Program-made: the position numbers and the translations under genes
Notes under the pieces: model-generated
Seen by the model: the letters and a program-made list of their open reading frames with translations, nothing else
The model's database searches: none
Told to the model about the DNA's origin: nothing
IMG/VR virus record: IMGVR_UViG_3300046488_000097
Location: 1 to 27,619 of that record
DNA: 27,619 nucleotides
Source: a virus
Direction: 5' to 3' (one strand)
In this document: positions 14,301 to 22,378 of the stretch, one piece after another
How the letters are laid out: every line of letters starts with the position of its first letter
How positions within the stretch are numbered: the stretch's first letter is position 1

Positions 14301-15032
14301 GAGATCTCGATAGGTCTGATTTTTGGTGCGTTGATAAGCGTCAAGAACCGAGGCGGCAAAATAACCATGCCACGCTCCGATGACTGCTCCACCGGTTGCA
14401 CTGATTCCACCGGCGACAGGTGCTCCAACTCCACCAATGGGCGCTGTGAGTGCTCCAGCTGCCATTGCTGTTGGAATTCCGTAGAGTGCCGCTTCAGTTG
14501 CAGCTAACCCCGCAACGATCTCTTTATGTCTCCAAGCGGTGTGAACTAGATCGGCCGCCGTACCCAATGCACTTCCGGTAAATTTTGCAAGTGTGCCCAT
14601 TTCCCCAACAGGATGTTGAGGATCGGCGATCATTTGGTTTTCAAGAGAGGTCGCAATGGCGTCATCGTCTTCAGATAATTTTCCACCATTCGCCATTTGC
14701 TTTTCAGTTAAGGCATCAAGATCTTGGAGAGTCGTAGTTGAATTTTTAATTTTATGAATACTGTCGTGCCAAATATTCTCCATCGTGGAGAGGTGTTCAG
14801 TATCAGGCAGATATGCTGAGGCTTTTTGCTGATCCTCTCTCATGATCCCCGCAAGGATCGGAGATGCCAAAGGTGGGCGAACAAGTTTATCGGCTTCAGG
14901 TTGAAGCGTTTCTTTATTGTCAGCAAAAGTCATCGGAGGAATTCCGAGAGTATTTGCACTCTGGATATTTTTAATCGCGTCAGGTTGAGGAGTGTCCGCG
15001 AGATATCCTTGCGGTGTTATGTCTTCCATCAT
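8337..15032 (-). CDS. Giant internal virion/DNA ejection protein (T7 gp16-like role)
   Basis: A 2231-residue protein, longer than T7 gp16 (1318). It is called by size and by position after gp14- and gp15-like genes and before the fibres. Residues about 172-232 are Gly/Ala-rich and hydrophobic (likely membrane-inserting), with a second such stretch around 385-415. A Pro-rich linker lies near 424-454, a long highly charged Lys/Glu coiled coil near 647-934, then a helical body, and a membrane-like segment near 1910-1938 (YWKAALGTASAFATMTMLRM). The C-terminal third resembles large phage ejection proteins. I see no N-terminal lytic transglycosylase or RNA polymerase motif. The start (ATGATGG) overlaps the upstream stop. 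The role is inferred from synteny; no enzymatic domain is recognised. Confidence 0.75.
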   Translation of the reverse strand: MMEDITPQGYLADTPQPDAIKNIQSANTLGIPPMTFADNKETLQPEADKLVRPPLASPILAGIMREDQQKASAYLPDTEHLSTMENIWHDSIHKIKNSTTTLQDLDALTEKQMANGGKLSEDDDAIATSLENQMIADPQHPVGEMGTLAKFTGSALGTAADLVHTAWRHKEIVAGLAATEAALYGIPTAMAAGALTAPIGGVGAPVAGGISATGGAVIGAWHGYFAASVLDAYQRTKNQTYRDLGKLTIPETTSSGNYSPIGVGNPMQIDESNKVFIAQGVGVLNAAVTAGATKLLSKSLPFLKNILSKAPELVSDPANIALKESIIKLGQAVSKSGGIMGGAAVVQQIVSNLGTSLAKTENSAGHVDLANGILNGLGDLDPKELADTFGVGALTGALLHGTGMGLEKVFGTPPSAYRPGDNAKVVGPFRPQAPEGAPGNEAPRPKSPPPSPHSQAIEILNFQDTLDATSKILQDTKVHQIDPATAQNVRKVIFDKLGMPSIYIDKDKLGEFSNTPEKAKAIQDKIDPSGFLSAQLNAPIAFKPEDIAAIHDAHPEIGDHVKLDPNGPTPNDARKLYENIKAQEAARAEIQTKLKVGDQTPEDRAKYVNLTGEADDTTLAKSLGTKEVADAYLKELDKQHTRVSNLLQETDRRMVDYHKERLVDHEKELQDYLSQKNPPLDITNVKDSWAKEKLDSKLKKIDEKYKTLEDDTALNKKILERTEKQLSDYKNSEEGKTLKLGKDQKLIDLENQVEHRKSYLETPSSIAAKKLEDIAIAKEKFIKDQRFIAEKSLNQKKKDLENNVKFKKDTIADYQKKVENPVPIQKYVDLIGRVQKIKETLPTDAEEKSTLTAALENTQPDNNIFYQKDYLNQRLFPNEVEKYLPPSLVHDINRDQRLARENRADYINQLHENDMEKVIDAKTAEQSLIDAQRDQQRLENNPNIKTVEKFYNPNPIANVDFKPSNRYWEKSQFTEAHQKPGFSPFAVDPRLLTPAQKEAFISDKASRKQLRAHNFFVKGGISPDNAAYALGFRNGNDLMKMMAETPTRDQILENRRIQNEAVLRDKIRSKVDLDHLEVSRSFHNSTANHIAEMKFMRENKWPSTKKGIKSIAMGLPRIEELTQKAQNATEKTLIKNLNGKKFEVAQNRNHKTAIDAITDNDVPKAYISEYHAALASELAIANHIAIGEVNKIQKFLASNLHNAETLRELKAAGNLDAWNEITSVYNLTKSKKGAVKQGAYLEWVKEQAIAGVGNFGISEKLTKDIRTQTGDMTVAEFKAVGKALRTLLHRAKRYNRLNNEFGDPAKQRQLLQDAIDNIHEHLKGVTGYDVNRKIGGKDKPIPTSIIDSTSDALSTFRNLEHLTVAADDMTAGPLAQHIVANLYGDGKFGNQGVAGKAHDIKIFTESVRGLIEKLNGESGDTSGKLGTSKIAKMVNKIIYVPEFADNPLIGFRDGRIRQSDLLMMYMNDGTASNSERMIKGLTHTNSDKQVLASTDIQTLRKVFDRELEPEHVEFAQGVMDIFESYRPRVMDFHERITGEKPELIPAQKQTHRGVERRGGYFPLITQEGLSVRKITRNSVQDERDPQQMIRNFAVDDMTQHSHLMERTGSNEPLNFSLNNIGIAADNFLHDLNFREPIADSLKTLLHPMIAEDVIALLGSQNLNVMVNSIVDLSGSGHRDQNLLEYSRWTENLASKFSSAVSSGFLVGNLTSHGVQFASMIHANRALGNHIINKHLTNAIHAFLTNPGSWGDYIQSAAKINPDIAAHLADVNDNMRDPISKLLPRKTWSTTTGLVTGAMHILNEKGFHTLSVPDLVQKAIVAHAGYTQFLHGEAPGFPLEKLAKMDADEIDHMAKVFSNSISRQNLTSTNKISKSPFQRNHKLLALFSTDPRNSLNQGLLMGRNIVRNYKRGNYWKAALGTASAFATMTMLRMFYDLARGYETPWSSQGVSGYSPQFHRFDPKQITKKGFATKVGWYVLSSPSAVLAGDFPFLKDIDYSETAQVQGSQRKKVSNIFSTLQEDAALTFDIANNLIDALLYDKKLSAPSKAALKGAGITISGITGTPIPVHLFENIYNAEQYFQKGKAIPQLEAFLSKLKDLEAHAGDLPDGLLERLKELGDQFKPKETEAAQSYGIKLEALTQKESKALETAKLSPSPENVYAVNLLGVDKAVKILTAPGAEKLSNFVSKDFLETNGFSDKFEVESFKLWLGTEVQGSKTGASLDNQNSKVKD

Positions 15033-16858
15033 TCACCGGCCGGACTATATTTTGAAGGAAGTTTGGCACCCTTTGATTTTATGAAATCAGTAAGACTCTC
15101 ACCGGCACCAAGAGCGTGACCGGAATCTTCTCTAAAATACTGAAGCCAACTCTGCTTAGATTTTGCGTTGAGTTCTGGAACTTTCACGTCGGCTGGTGCA
15201 GAGAGTGATCCTTGAAACGCAGGCTTCTCAATGACTTTTTTATAAGTGTCATTGACTTTCATTTTCGCCACAAATCCATTGATAGCTTTTAATTGTCCGG
15301 TCTCAGATTTATCGTGAGTCGCTTCCATGATCGGAGCAAATTCTTGATACATTCTATAGAGTTGGTTCTCATCCTCGACACTATATTTCTGTCCACCGTT
15401 TATATTGTACTGAGTAGGAACGACCATCTCTGCATCTCTGAGAGCAGTCTTTAAATTCGTCGTCATGAATCGATCGCGCTTGGTATTATCGGCACTCGCG
15501 GGATCTTTGGCTTGAGCGACCTTCTGTTTGAAAAATTTCCGATCTTCACTGTTGAGACCATAGGACGCTTGAACCAATTCAGATTCACTCATATCCGCGA
15601 TCGTTCCGTCTGCAACTTTATTCTGAAGTGCAACATAAGCGGAAGGACTTGAGACTTTGTTCGATCCTCCGGTTGCATCTTCGATTATTGCATTTCGGGC
15701 TTTTGGATCGAGTCTCGTTCCGGCCGCTTTAAACAAACTCTGAATCACTTGGTTATTATCGATCTGATCCTTATTCGTTAAATGTTTTGAAAAATCAGGA
15801 TCCGCATTGGTTTTTTGAATATAAGAATTAATCTTATCCGAGAAATATTTTCCAGCCTGCTTGTCGTTGTTCTCTTTTTGAACTTCAGCGATATTGAGAT
15901 TTTTTCTGACTTCTTGTTTTTCGAGAGGATCAGTAAGTTTATCCACTGCCGCAAATCGATCGGCAGGATTTGGATATTTCGCTAGAAGTTCCTCAGAGAT
16001 CCCCGCCGCTTTAACTTTTATCACTGACTCTTTATGATCAAGTAGAAGTCCGGCTTTGGTTTTTGAGAGCATGTTGTCGCCAAACTTATCCATCACCATT
16101 TTGGCCAACTCAGGTTTTCCGGATCGATTAAATGTGTCGACGACATCCTTAACGGGACCATCGGTGGCTTTTAAGAGCGCAAGTTTTACGGTGTCATTTA
16201 GAGCGATATTTCCATCTTTATCTTTTGTGGCTTGTCCATCCATGATGGCTTTATCTAAGACCAACTTTCTAATCTGTGAAACTTGATCCGTCATTGGTTT
16301 AAGTGAAGTATTCGTTCCATTCTCATCGACCGGTGCATTGGAACTGATACCCTCCGAGGCATCTAAGACACCTTGACCGCGCATGGCGATTCCGTCATCG
16401 AAGGTTTTTTGTTTATAAGTTTCATACTGAATCGACGATTGAGTTGCTTGCTTCTCTCTTAGATTCGTATCGGAAATACTAAATTTCTCACGCATTGCCT
16501 GAGCCATGCGAGGAGTAATATTTGGAATCGCTGCAATGATGGCGTCTTTTCTCGCCTGTCTTTCAGAATCGATCTTGTGATATGCGTCGGTTGGGTCTCC
16601 GAGAATTTTTCTAGCTTGACCAAGCAATTCTCTCTCGCCAACTTCATAATTGTTATTCGCACTTACTGCGGCCGTTTCAATTGCGTGTTGTTCAACCTTA
16701 GCTTGATAGTCTGCAACTTCATTGATTACACTTCCGGCCGCTTGACCGATCGCTCCGGTCGCTTTTGAAGTATCCGCGACTGCGGTGTTTATTTGACCAT
16801 TTGATTCTGGTGCTTGTGGTTCAAATCTATTTAGTGTTGGTATTTGTACGCCTGGCAT
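15029..16858 (-). CDS. Internal virion protein, T7 gp15-like
   Basis: A 609-residue, mainly helical, highly charged soluble protein with no membrane segment. The N-terminus (MPGVQIPTLNRFEPQAP) is like that of ejection proteins in many podoviruses, followed by a long helical region (about 20-170) rich in Lys/Glu/Gln. Gene order gp14-like, then this, then the giant protein is the order of T7 genes 14-15-16, which together form the DNA ejection channel across the periplasm. It starts in the stop of the gp14-like gene (TAATG) and its stop overlaps the next start. Identification rests on order, size and composition more than on a motif. Confidence 0.75.
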   Translation of the reverse strand: MPGVQIPTLNRFEPQAPESNGQINTAVADTSKATGAIGQAAGSVINEVADYQAKVEQHAIETAAVSANNNYEVGERELLGQARKILGDPTDAYHKIDSERQARKDAIIAAIPNITPRMAQAMREKFSISDTNLREKQATQSSIQYETYKQKTFDDGIAMRGQGVLDASEGISSNAPVDENGTNTSLKPMTDQVSQIRKLVLDKAIMDGQATKDKDGNIALNDTVKLALLKATDGPVKDVVDTFNRSGKPELAKMVMDKFGDNMLSKTKAGLLLDHKESVIKVKAAGISEELLAKYPNPADRFAAVDKLTDPLEKQEVRKNLNIAEVQKENNDKQAGKYFSDKINSYIQKTNADPDFSKHLTNKDQIDNNQVIQSLFKAAGTRLDPKARNAIIEDATGGSNKVSSPSAYVALQNKVADGTIADMSESELVQASYGLNSEDRKFFKQKVAQAKDPASADNTKRDRFMTTNLKTALRDAEMVVPTQYNINGGQKYSVEDENQLYRMYQEFAPIMEATHDKSETGQLKAINGFVAKMKVNDTYKKVIEKPAFQGSLSAPADVKVPELNAKSKQSWLQYFREDSGHALGAGESLTDFIKSKGAKLPSKYSPAGE

Positions 16859-17394
16859 TATTTACCTGTCCTATTGCTACCACCGAGAGCTTCATTTTTT
16901 AAGCCCGTATCATTTCCGGATTCTTGAGTATACGCACGATAACCCGTAGCTCCGGCATTTAAGATACCTGAAGTTTCGGTCGCACTTGCGTTGATTTCAG
17001 ACTGAGATCTTCCGACACTCATTCCTTGTCTGATGTTTCTGGCTTGCAAAGTGAGTCCACGCGCTTTTGCTCTTGCCTGATTTTGGATATCAAGAATATT
17101 TAAAACTCCGTTGAGTTTTGTTTCGTTCTGAACTTCAGCAGCCGTTCCAAATCCAACATCAACTCCTGCCGAAGCATAACCGGCTTTTTGAGCACCGACA
17201 GTTTGGTCGATTTGTTTTTCATAATTGGCAACCTGTGTGTCTCCAAATTTTTGAGCTTCATAGGCATCTTGTTCGACATACTTCGCATTGACCTCATTGA
17301 GAGCGTTAGTGAGTTCAGCACCTTGTCTAATTTCATCGGCCTGTTTTAGAGCAGTGCCAGCTTGTAGAGCAGCTAATGCGTACATCCAAATCAT
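16858..17394 (-). CDS. Internal virion protein, T7 gp14-like
   Basis: A 178-residue protein. The N-terminal WMYALAALQAGTALKQADE helix followed by long helices (NALNEVNAKYVEQDAYEA; NYEKQIDQTVGAQKAGYASAGVDVG; ARAKARGLTLQARNIRQGMSVGRSQ) and the short GYASAGVDVGFGTAAEV turn are characteristic of the gp14-type core proteins, which insert in the outer membrane on ejection. T7 gp14 has 196 residues. AGGAG lies before the ATG, which sits 2 bases after the nozzle gene stop. Good family confidence. Confidence 0.82.
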   Translation of the reverse strand: MIWMYALAALQAGTALKQADEIRQGAELTNALNEVNAKYVEQDAYEAQKFGDTQVANYEKQIDQTVGAQKAGYASAGVDVGFGTAAEVQNETKLNGVLNILDIQNQARAKARGLTLQARNIRQGMSVGRSQSEINASATETSGILNAGATGYRAYTQESGNDTGLKNEALGGSNRTGK

Positions 17395-17396
17395 AG

Positions 17397-19817
17397 TTAT
17401 CTCCTCTCGTCTTCAAGATCAGGAATGATCGAAAGAATTTCAAAATGCACCGGATCCACCTGTCTTAAACACACTCGACCTTGACGTGACCAATCACCCG
17501 GAAGTGAAACTTCATAACGTCTCGTTGTTGGCTTTTGAAACGTGTTCGCGATGATTGGATTCTCATCCTCATAGTTCACTTCAAATTCCTCTAGATCCTG
17601 CATTCCGTCGACTTTATTGTCAGCTGGAAATTTGTTTCCAACATAGAGTCCACGAGAATTGTAGGTCTTGATATAAACCTTATTGACGGTCTTTGATTCG
17701 AGTAGTACCGGACGCTGCTCCACCGTGTCTATATCGAGAGTTTCGATATCAGATGTAATTGGACGACCCACGTGAACGATCGCGCCTCTGACGCCGTCCG
17801 GGAGAGTCAAGACCCCACCCACAACTTGGAGTGATTCATACTTTTCGATATCGTTATTTGGAGAACAAAGAACGCCACCATCAACCATCACTGCGGGATA
17901 TTCTCCCTCAAGGTGGCTGAGTCCCGACATACTTGATGCGGTTTTATAGAGTCTTGCGGTTGTTGCATAGCTGGACGGAAACTCACTGTCTGGTTGGACT
18001 GTGATATCTCTGGGTCCAACATTTCCAACTACTTCCAAATCGATAGCAGAACCATCACTATCAAAAAAACGATAAATAGAACCAACGTCACCAACGCCGG
18101 GAGAGGGAAACACATTGCTCGCTCCAGTCGTTATTCTTAAAACTCCAGTCCAATCATCGGCAACCACAGGTGCGATCGTGAATACATCGGTCCCAACGAG
18201 TGAGTCATTGAGAAGAGTTCTAAACGATAACATGCCGTCCATCGCCGCAATCGAGTGACCCATGTAAGCCTCAGGATCACTCTCTAGAGTTGCACCCGAA
18301 ATATATCTCGGGACCGTGAGTTCCAAATATCGATAACCATTTTTTTCAACTACGAAAAATGTTTTGTTAGGATATCCGGTTTCAACAACATCTTCAACCA
18401 CAACATCAGACGAATCATGACGAGTCCAAGCTCGCATTTGTTGGAGTGGTTCATAGGTGAAACTTGCAAATGTACCGTCATCAAACACAGTAAAAAGGCA
18501 AGGGACTTCACCTTGATGAAATGCCATTGATAGAATTCGTTTTCCAATAAATAAATGAGAACTAAAACTTGTGAGTTCATCGCCGGAATATGAAGCGGCT
18601 TCAGTGGACCAAGAGAGTTGTCTGATCGTATTTGTAGAAATATCGACAAAGATCACGCCACCCGGAACGCAGAGGGGTGTGACAGTTTCATCGACTACCC
18701 AGTTGCCTTTTCTCGATAGTCCTAAATTTGTCGGTGAAAGTTCACCGTTATTTAAAAACACTCCAATGGTGGTAAAAACCACGAGACCATCATTGTCGAC
18801 CATTCGTAGAACTTTTGCGCGGCCGCTGGTTCCTGCCTTAAATGTTAAAGCTGAAGCAGCATTGATCGGATAGTCTCGATAAAAATTCGGAAGGCTCTTA
18901 AGACTATTGGGATTAACTCCCGGTCGACTCGCGTGAATCGCTTCAGGATTTGCAAAAGCAATCGAACCCTCAGTAATCAATAGACGCTGTTGATAGATTG
19001 CTCCGGTTTTTGAAAGCTGATTTATTGATGATCCCGATGTGTCAGCGGCCGGAGGTAGATGAGTGTAATCGGCAACTTGACCTTTATCGGAAAATGTAAA
19101 TGAAGTGAAGCCACCACCGGTTGATTGGGATGTAGAACTTCCAATATAACCAAATGCTCCGCCTGATCTTGGTCTTCGATAAACCCGCATCTCAGTGACA
19201 TCATAAACTCCCGATGGAGTTTTGAAAACTATGTCATTTGTTTCGGTCACTGCGATCGGAAGTTTTCCAGTAGCGGTTATCGTTCCAAGACACTCCTGAC
19301 CGTTACATATCATCGTCGCATAATAATCAACATCATAACCTGTTCCACCTGCGGAGTTACTGACGTAAATTGTCGAAGACGGAAAAGCATCAAAGATCGT
19401 GGTCACAAATGCGACGTTTAAATAATCAAGGAGTAGTGTGGTTTTACCGTCACAGAAAATGAAAACGAAACTTCCACACGTAACAAAATGAACATTCGGA
19501 AGATCAGCTTCAGTCAGTGCATGACCCGCGTCTCCACCAATATCCAAAGCGTTGAAATCATAAACTCTTGTGTACTGATGACCAAACTCAATCACGTAGC
19601 CAGAATTTGGAGGGGAGTAATATTTAACTTTTCGATTTTGGAGTTTGGCAGTTACAAAATTCGCTCGACCCATGCGAGAAATGAGTCGGCCGGTTTTACC
19701 GACGATTGGACCCCTGCCAGTTTTTAGACCCGATTGATACTTATCGAAATTCGTTCGCTCATGTAACGCCGGATCCAATTCACCTGCTGAAAAAGAAGAT
19801 TGGACCTTTAACGCCAT
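17397..19817 (-). CDS. Tail nozzle protein, T7 gp12-like (tail tubular protein B)
   Basis: An 806-residue protein close in size to T7 gp12 (794). The N-terminal SFSAGELDPALHERTNFDKY, then GLKTGRGPIVG and GRLISRMG (about residues 8-50), is the family signature seen as F(x)GGExSPxLxxRxDxxKYxxGxxxxxNxxV. The rest is rich in beta strands, as expected for the propeller-like nozzle at the tail tip. It follows the adaptor gene with a TGATG overlap, so the two tail-tube proteins are made together. High confidence. Confidence 0.9.
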   Translation of the reverse strand: MALKVQSSFSAGELDPALHERTNFDKYQSGLKTGRGPIVGKTGRLISRMGRANFVTAKLQNRKVKYYSPPNSGYVIEFGHQYTRVYDFNALDIGGDAGHALTEADLPNVHFVTCGSFVFIFCDGKTTLLLDYLNVAFVTTIFDAFPSSTIYVSNSAGGTGYDVDYYATMICNGQECLGTITATGKLPIAVTETNDIVFKTPSGVYDVTEMRVYRRPRSGGAFGYIGSSTSQSTGGGFTSFTFSDKGQVADYTHLPPAADTSGSSINQLSKTGAIYQQRLLITEGSIAFANPEAIHASRPGVNPNSLKSLPNFYRDYPINAASALTFKAGTSGRAKVLRMVDNDGLVVFTTIGVFLNNGELSPTNLGLSRKGNWVVDETVTPLCVPGGVIFVDISTNTIRQLSWSTEAASYSGDELTSFSSHLFIGKRILSMAFHQGEVPCLFTVFDDGTFASFTYEPLQQMRAWTRHDSSDVVVEDVVETGYPNKTFFVVEKNGYRYLELTVPRYISGATLESDPEAYMGHSIAAMDGMLSFRTLLNDSLVGTDVFTIAPVVADDWTGVLRITTGASNVFPSPGVGDVGSIYRFFDSDGSAIDLEVVGNVGPRDITVQPDSEFPSSYATTARLYKTASSMSGLSHLEGEYPAVMVDGGVLCSPNNDIEKYESLQVVGGVLTLPDGVRGAIVHVGRPITSDIETLDIDTVEQRPVLLESKTVNKVYIKTYNSRGLYVGNKFPADNKVDGMQDLEEFEVNYEDENPIIANTFQKPTTRRYEVSLPGDWSRQGRVCLRQVDPVHFEILSIIPDLEDERR

Positions 19818-20431
19818 CAGCTAAGTCTTTCTTTTACAAATTCCGATTCGATTGAAGGATCATTGAAAACGAAATTTTCGAGTCTGTCTTGTTCTTGGGC
19901 TTCAGCCTTGGTCATCATGTATGTTTTTTGGATACTCTCCATGAGAGTCTTAGAGCCCTTTCCAGTCACGAGAGGTGAAGACATGGAAGCTAATCGATAA
20001 GCGACCGCAAGACCGGCTGTGGCGCTCAGAGAAGACAAAGGAACGTCGGTGCTGATATATTCTATAATCGCGTCAACTTCATTCGTGAAAATACACTTCT
20101 TTCCACCCTTGATTGCAACTCGCTTATCGATATGAGTCGAGCGATCATCGTTAATAACAGGTGACTGAAGTCTACGAAAAAATGCACAGTCTGAAGGATA
20201 CTTGTAGGAAAAATCCCATAGATCATTTGGATCTTGTTCAATGAGTTCAAGGTTTGTTTGAGTGGACGTTGAGTCCAAATTAAGATCAGCCAGAGTCGCG
20301 GCGAATGCGGCTTTAAAGTGAGTATTTAAAACATTGCATTCGTTGGATTTGTCAGTGTCGGTATCAGTAATTCGACGAGACAGGAGAAGTGCGCCAAGAG
20401 CCAAATTGTAAATTTCAGCTTTTGAGTACAT
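19817..20431 (-). CDS. Tail adaptor protein, T7 gp11-like (tail tubular protein A)
   Basis: A 204-residue protein matching T7 gp11 in size (196) and pattern: N-terminal IYNLALGALL, the mid ECNVLNTHFKAAFAATLAD helix, LWDFSYKYPSDCAFFRRL (the WxxxYxxPxxCxxxxR signature), DAIIEYI and a C-terminal helical part with AVAYRLASMSSPLVTGKG. Twelve copies are expected to ring the portal and hold nozzle and fibres. GGGAG precedes the ATG at 20431. Confident. Confidence 0.9.
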   Translation of the reverse strand: MYSKAEIYNLALGALLLSRRITDTDTDKSNECNVLNTHFKAAFAATLADLNLDSTSTQTNLELIEQDPNDLWDFSYKYPSDCAFFRRLQSPVINDDRSTHIDKRVAIKGGKKCIFTNEVDAIIEYISTDVPLSSLSATAGLAVAYRLASMSSPLVTGKGSKTLMESIQKTYMMTKAEAQEQDRLENFVFNDPSIESEFVKERLS

Positions 20432-20459
20432 TGTTCTCCCGCCCTTTCACCTGGCAGGA

Positions 20460-20810
20460 TTATTTTCCCGCAGATAGTTTTCGTTCTTTCATCATTGCAA
20501 TGTGCTGTTTCTCCAATTCGGGATCAACACATTTCATCCATTCGCCAACTTTTTCCATGACAGGGATAAAGAGAACATCACCTTCATGTTTTCTGCAACC
20601 TTGCCAAATGCCCTTTCGTGTCACAACAACTTCGATTCCTTTTTTAGGAACTACCGGTGCGCTCTTAACTTGAGCGACCGGTGCCGGAGACTGAACAGGT
20701 CCGGGAACGTCGAGAGACGGCATAGCAACTGAAGGTTGAGTTTCTTCCGCTACAGGGACAGGGATCGGCATTTGACCCCTGTTATTTCGATTCCGATTAT
20801 TTGGTTCCAA
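20460..20810 (-). CDS. Small Pro-rich protein with conserved phage C-terminal domain
   Basis: A 116-residue protein. The N-terminal half is Pro/Val/Gln-rich and probably disordered. The C-terminal half (about 57-100: KKGIEVVVTRKGIWQG, REGDVLF-like HEGDVLFIP, GEWMKCVDP) matches a short domain often found near capsid genes of podoviruses, function unknown. The reading starts at TTG (20810) with AGAGGT six bases upstream; an ATG at 20771 with AGGGG is an alternative that would remove 13 residues. Its place between cement protein and tail adaptor suggests a head-completion or virion role. Confidence 0.65.
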   Translation of the reverse strand: MEPNNRNRNNRGQMPIPVPVAEETQPSVAMPSLDVPGPVQSPAPVAQVKSAPVVPKKGIEVVVTRKGIWQGCRKHEGDVLFIPVMEKVGEWMKCVDPELEKQHIAMMKERKLSAGK

Positions 20811-20822
20811 AATTTACCTCTA

Positions 20823-21263
20823 TTAAACAGCAGCGTTAACAACTTTTGGAAACGATTTGTATTTTGAAATCTCATCAGAAGGCACGAGATAACAATCACC
20901 AGTTACGGTCGTTGTTCCACCAGTTGCGGTGTTTCTGAATCCAAGATACTGCAAATTCATTGTACCTTGTGGGATTGGGATTTCAATCACTGCTCCAGGG
21001 ATCAGAGCGGCTGCTAGAACCGTCACTGCCGACAAAACAACAAGACCGGCAGTCAAAGCGGCGTCAGTCGTTTGAATCGCTTCCAGAGTATGCGTGGATC
21101 CCGCACCAGCTGCGACAGTCGGTAAGAACACCAAGGACATCCGTCGACCGATGCTCAGGTCTTGGGCTGCGCTTTGTTTCTTGTAAGAATTTGTCGAAAC
21201 GGTAGCTGCGCCCGTGAATGATTGAGCAGCTGACAACTGGTTCTGTACGTCCATAAAATTCAT
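20823..21263 (-). CDS. Capsid cement protein, Bbp16-like
   Basis: A 146-residue protein that resembles the Bbp16 cement protein of Bordetella phage BPP-1: N-terminal DVQNQLSAAQSFTGAATVST, SIGRRMSLVFLPTVAAGAGS, a hydrophobic beta stretch with GAVIEIPIP and LQYLGFRNTATGG, a typical order of strands for this jelly-roll. The start is ATG 21263 because GGAGG lies nine bases upstream (21273-21277). It follows the capsid gene after a terminator, so it may be made at a different level from the capsid protein. Likely decorates and stabilises the capsid. Confidence 0.78.
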   Translation of the reverse strand: MNFMDVQNQLSAAQSFTGAATVSTNSYKKQSAAQDLSIGRRMSLVFLPTVAAGAGSTHTLEAIQTTDAALTAGLVVLSAVTVLAAALIPGAVIEIPIPQGTMNLQYLGFRNTATGGTTTVTGDCYLVPSDEISKYKSFPKVVNAAV

Positions 21264-21298
21264 GATATGAATCCTCCACAAAAATTAAAATCAAAGTC

Positions 21299-21324
21299 AA
21301 AAAGAAGGCCGGTATTCTCCGGCC
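21299..21324 (-). terminator. Rho-independent terminator after the major capsid gene
   Basis: On the - strand GGCCGG, a 6-base loop, CCGGCC (stem at 21307-21312 and 21319-21324), followed by TTCTTTTT (21306-21299). It lies 7 bases beyond the capsid stop and before the cement gene. It probably ends many transcripts here and makes the capsid the most highly expressed gene. The clearest terminator in the window. Confidence 0.82.
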
Positions 21325-21331
21325 GTTTCTA

Positions 21332-22354
21332 TTATGTTATTTGGTCTTCAGAACTGAGCAGAGCATCCATTCGGCGAACAGGATCGCCAAGGAACATCAA
21401 GCAAGGTTTGCCTTGATAATTATCATAGGTGATCCCTGCACCAGCTCCAACTTTCGTTAGAGATTGCTTATGCAAGAAAGCCTGAATGGTTCGATTCACA
21501 TACCAAACGCCTGTTCCGTTTTCCAGGGTGTGGATTTTGTAGTTTGCGCTGATCATAAGATCAATCAAATCAGCGGCGCCAACTCCCGATTTCAAAAGGG
21601 CTGGATCAATATTTGCGATCCTGGCAGCTTGGCGATAATCTTTAACAACCAAACCGTGATCCATTTCGAAATCTTCTTCGTATCCCCAGAAAGTTCCAGC
21701 TGCGCCGTTCTCATCTGTTCCGGCAATTTGAACAAGTTGCTTACCGGGAGATCGATCGGTTCTCTTCAAACCAGCCTGAGTTCCTTCAGGATAAACACCG
21801 AAGATCGAACGCTCACCCCAATGAACTTTGAGGATTGAACAGTTGTCAGTGGTTGTTCCACCAGCGTCGATAATTTGTTTCGAGGTTTCTTCAGATGCAC
21901 TCAAGGTTGAGTACACATCAAAGAATCCAGGGCATTTTCGATTTGAATCAATGGGAGATCCGTAAATTGCGAGAGAGGCAAGTTCCAAAGCCATCGCTTG
22001 GATGTGACCTTGAGCTTGGTTCCATCGATTGTACCCGATGCGATCTTGACCACCACGAGCAGCTACGGCGGCGTCGATCTGAGATTTCGACTCAAAGTGA
22101 GCGGCAGAATATGTGCGCTCCTCACTTGTCGTTTTAGAAGCAGGAATTGGCTGGTTCGCTTTACGGTAATAAACCGTAGGGAGACCAGAACGGATAGATT
22201 CTTTGTGGATGGTTTTTTCGTTCATCACCATATAAGGGATGTCGTTCAACATCGCATTTTCTTGAATCAAAACTTCGGCCACGTCGCCAATGTTGTTGCC
22301 TTTTTCTTTTGCGACGTCAGCTAGTGTTACTAAGGTTGCGCCAAGAACTGCCAT
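21332..22354 (-). CDS. Major capsid protein, GP7/Bbp17 family
   Basis: A 340-residue protein of the GP7-type major capsid family (BPP-1-like fold): TLADVAKEKG, DVAEVLIQENAMLNDIPYM, IRSGLPTVYYRKANQPIPASKTT (the RTGLPxxxWRxxNxGxxxSKST signature, about residues 55-77), then a SKSQIDAAVAARGG helix, ALYG-type LAIYGSPIDSNRKCPGF and a C-terminal NRTIQAFLHKQ/GIPCLMF-like strand. In BPP-1 this family has a rearranged HK97-like fold. GGAGG (22362-22366) is placed seven bases before the ATG. Scaffold upstream and cement downstream agree. Very confident. Confidence 0.93.
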   Translation of the reverse strand: MAVLGATLVTLADVAKEKGNNIGDVAEVLIQENAMLNDIPYMVMNEKTIHKESIRSGLPTVYYRKANQPIPASKTTSEERTYSAAHFESKSQIDAAVAARGGQDRIGYNRWNQAQGHIQAMALELASLAIYGSPIDSNRKCPGFFDVYSTLSASEETSKQIIDAGGTTTDNCSILKVHWGERSIFGVYPEGTQAGLKRTDRSPGKQLVQIAGTDENGAAGTFWGYEEDFEMDHGLVVKDYRQAARIANIDPALLKSGVGAADLIDLMISANYKIHTLENGTGVWYVNRTIQAFLHKQSLTKVGAGAGITYDNYQGKPCLMFLGDPVRRMDALLSSEDQIT

Positions 22355-22378
22355 TTAAAATCCTCCGTTAAAAAGAAA

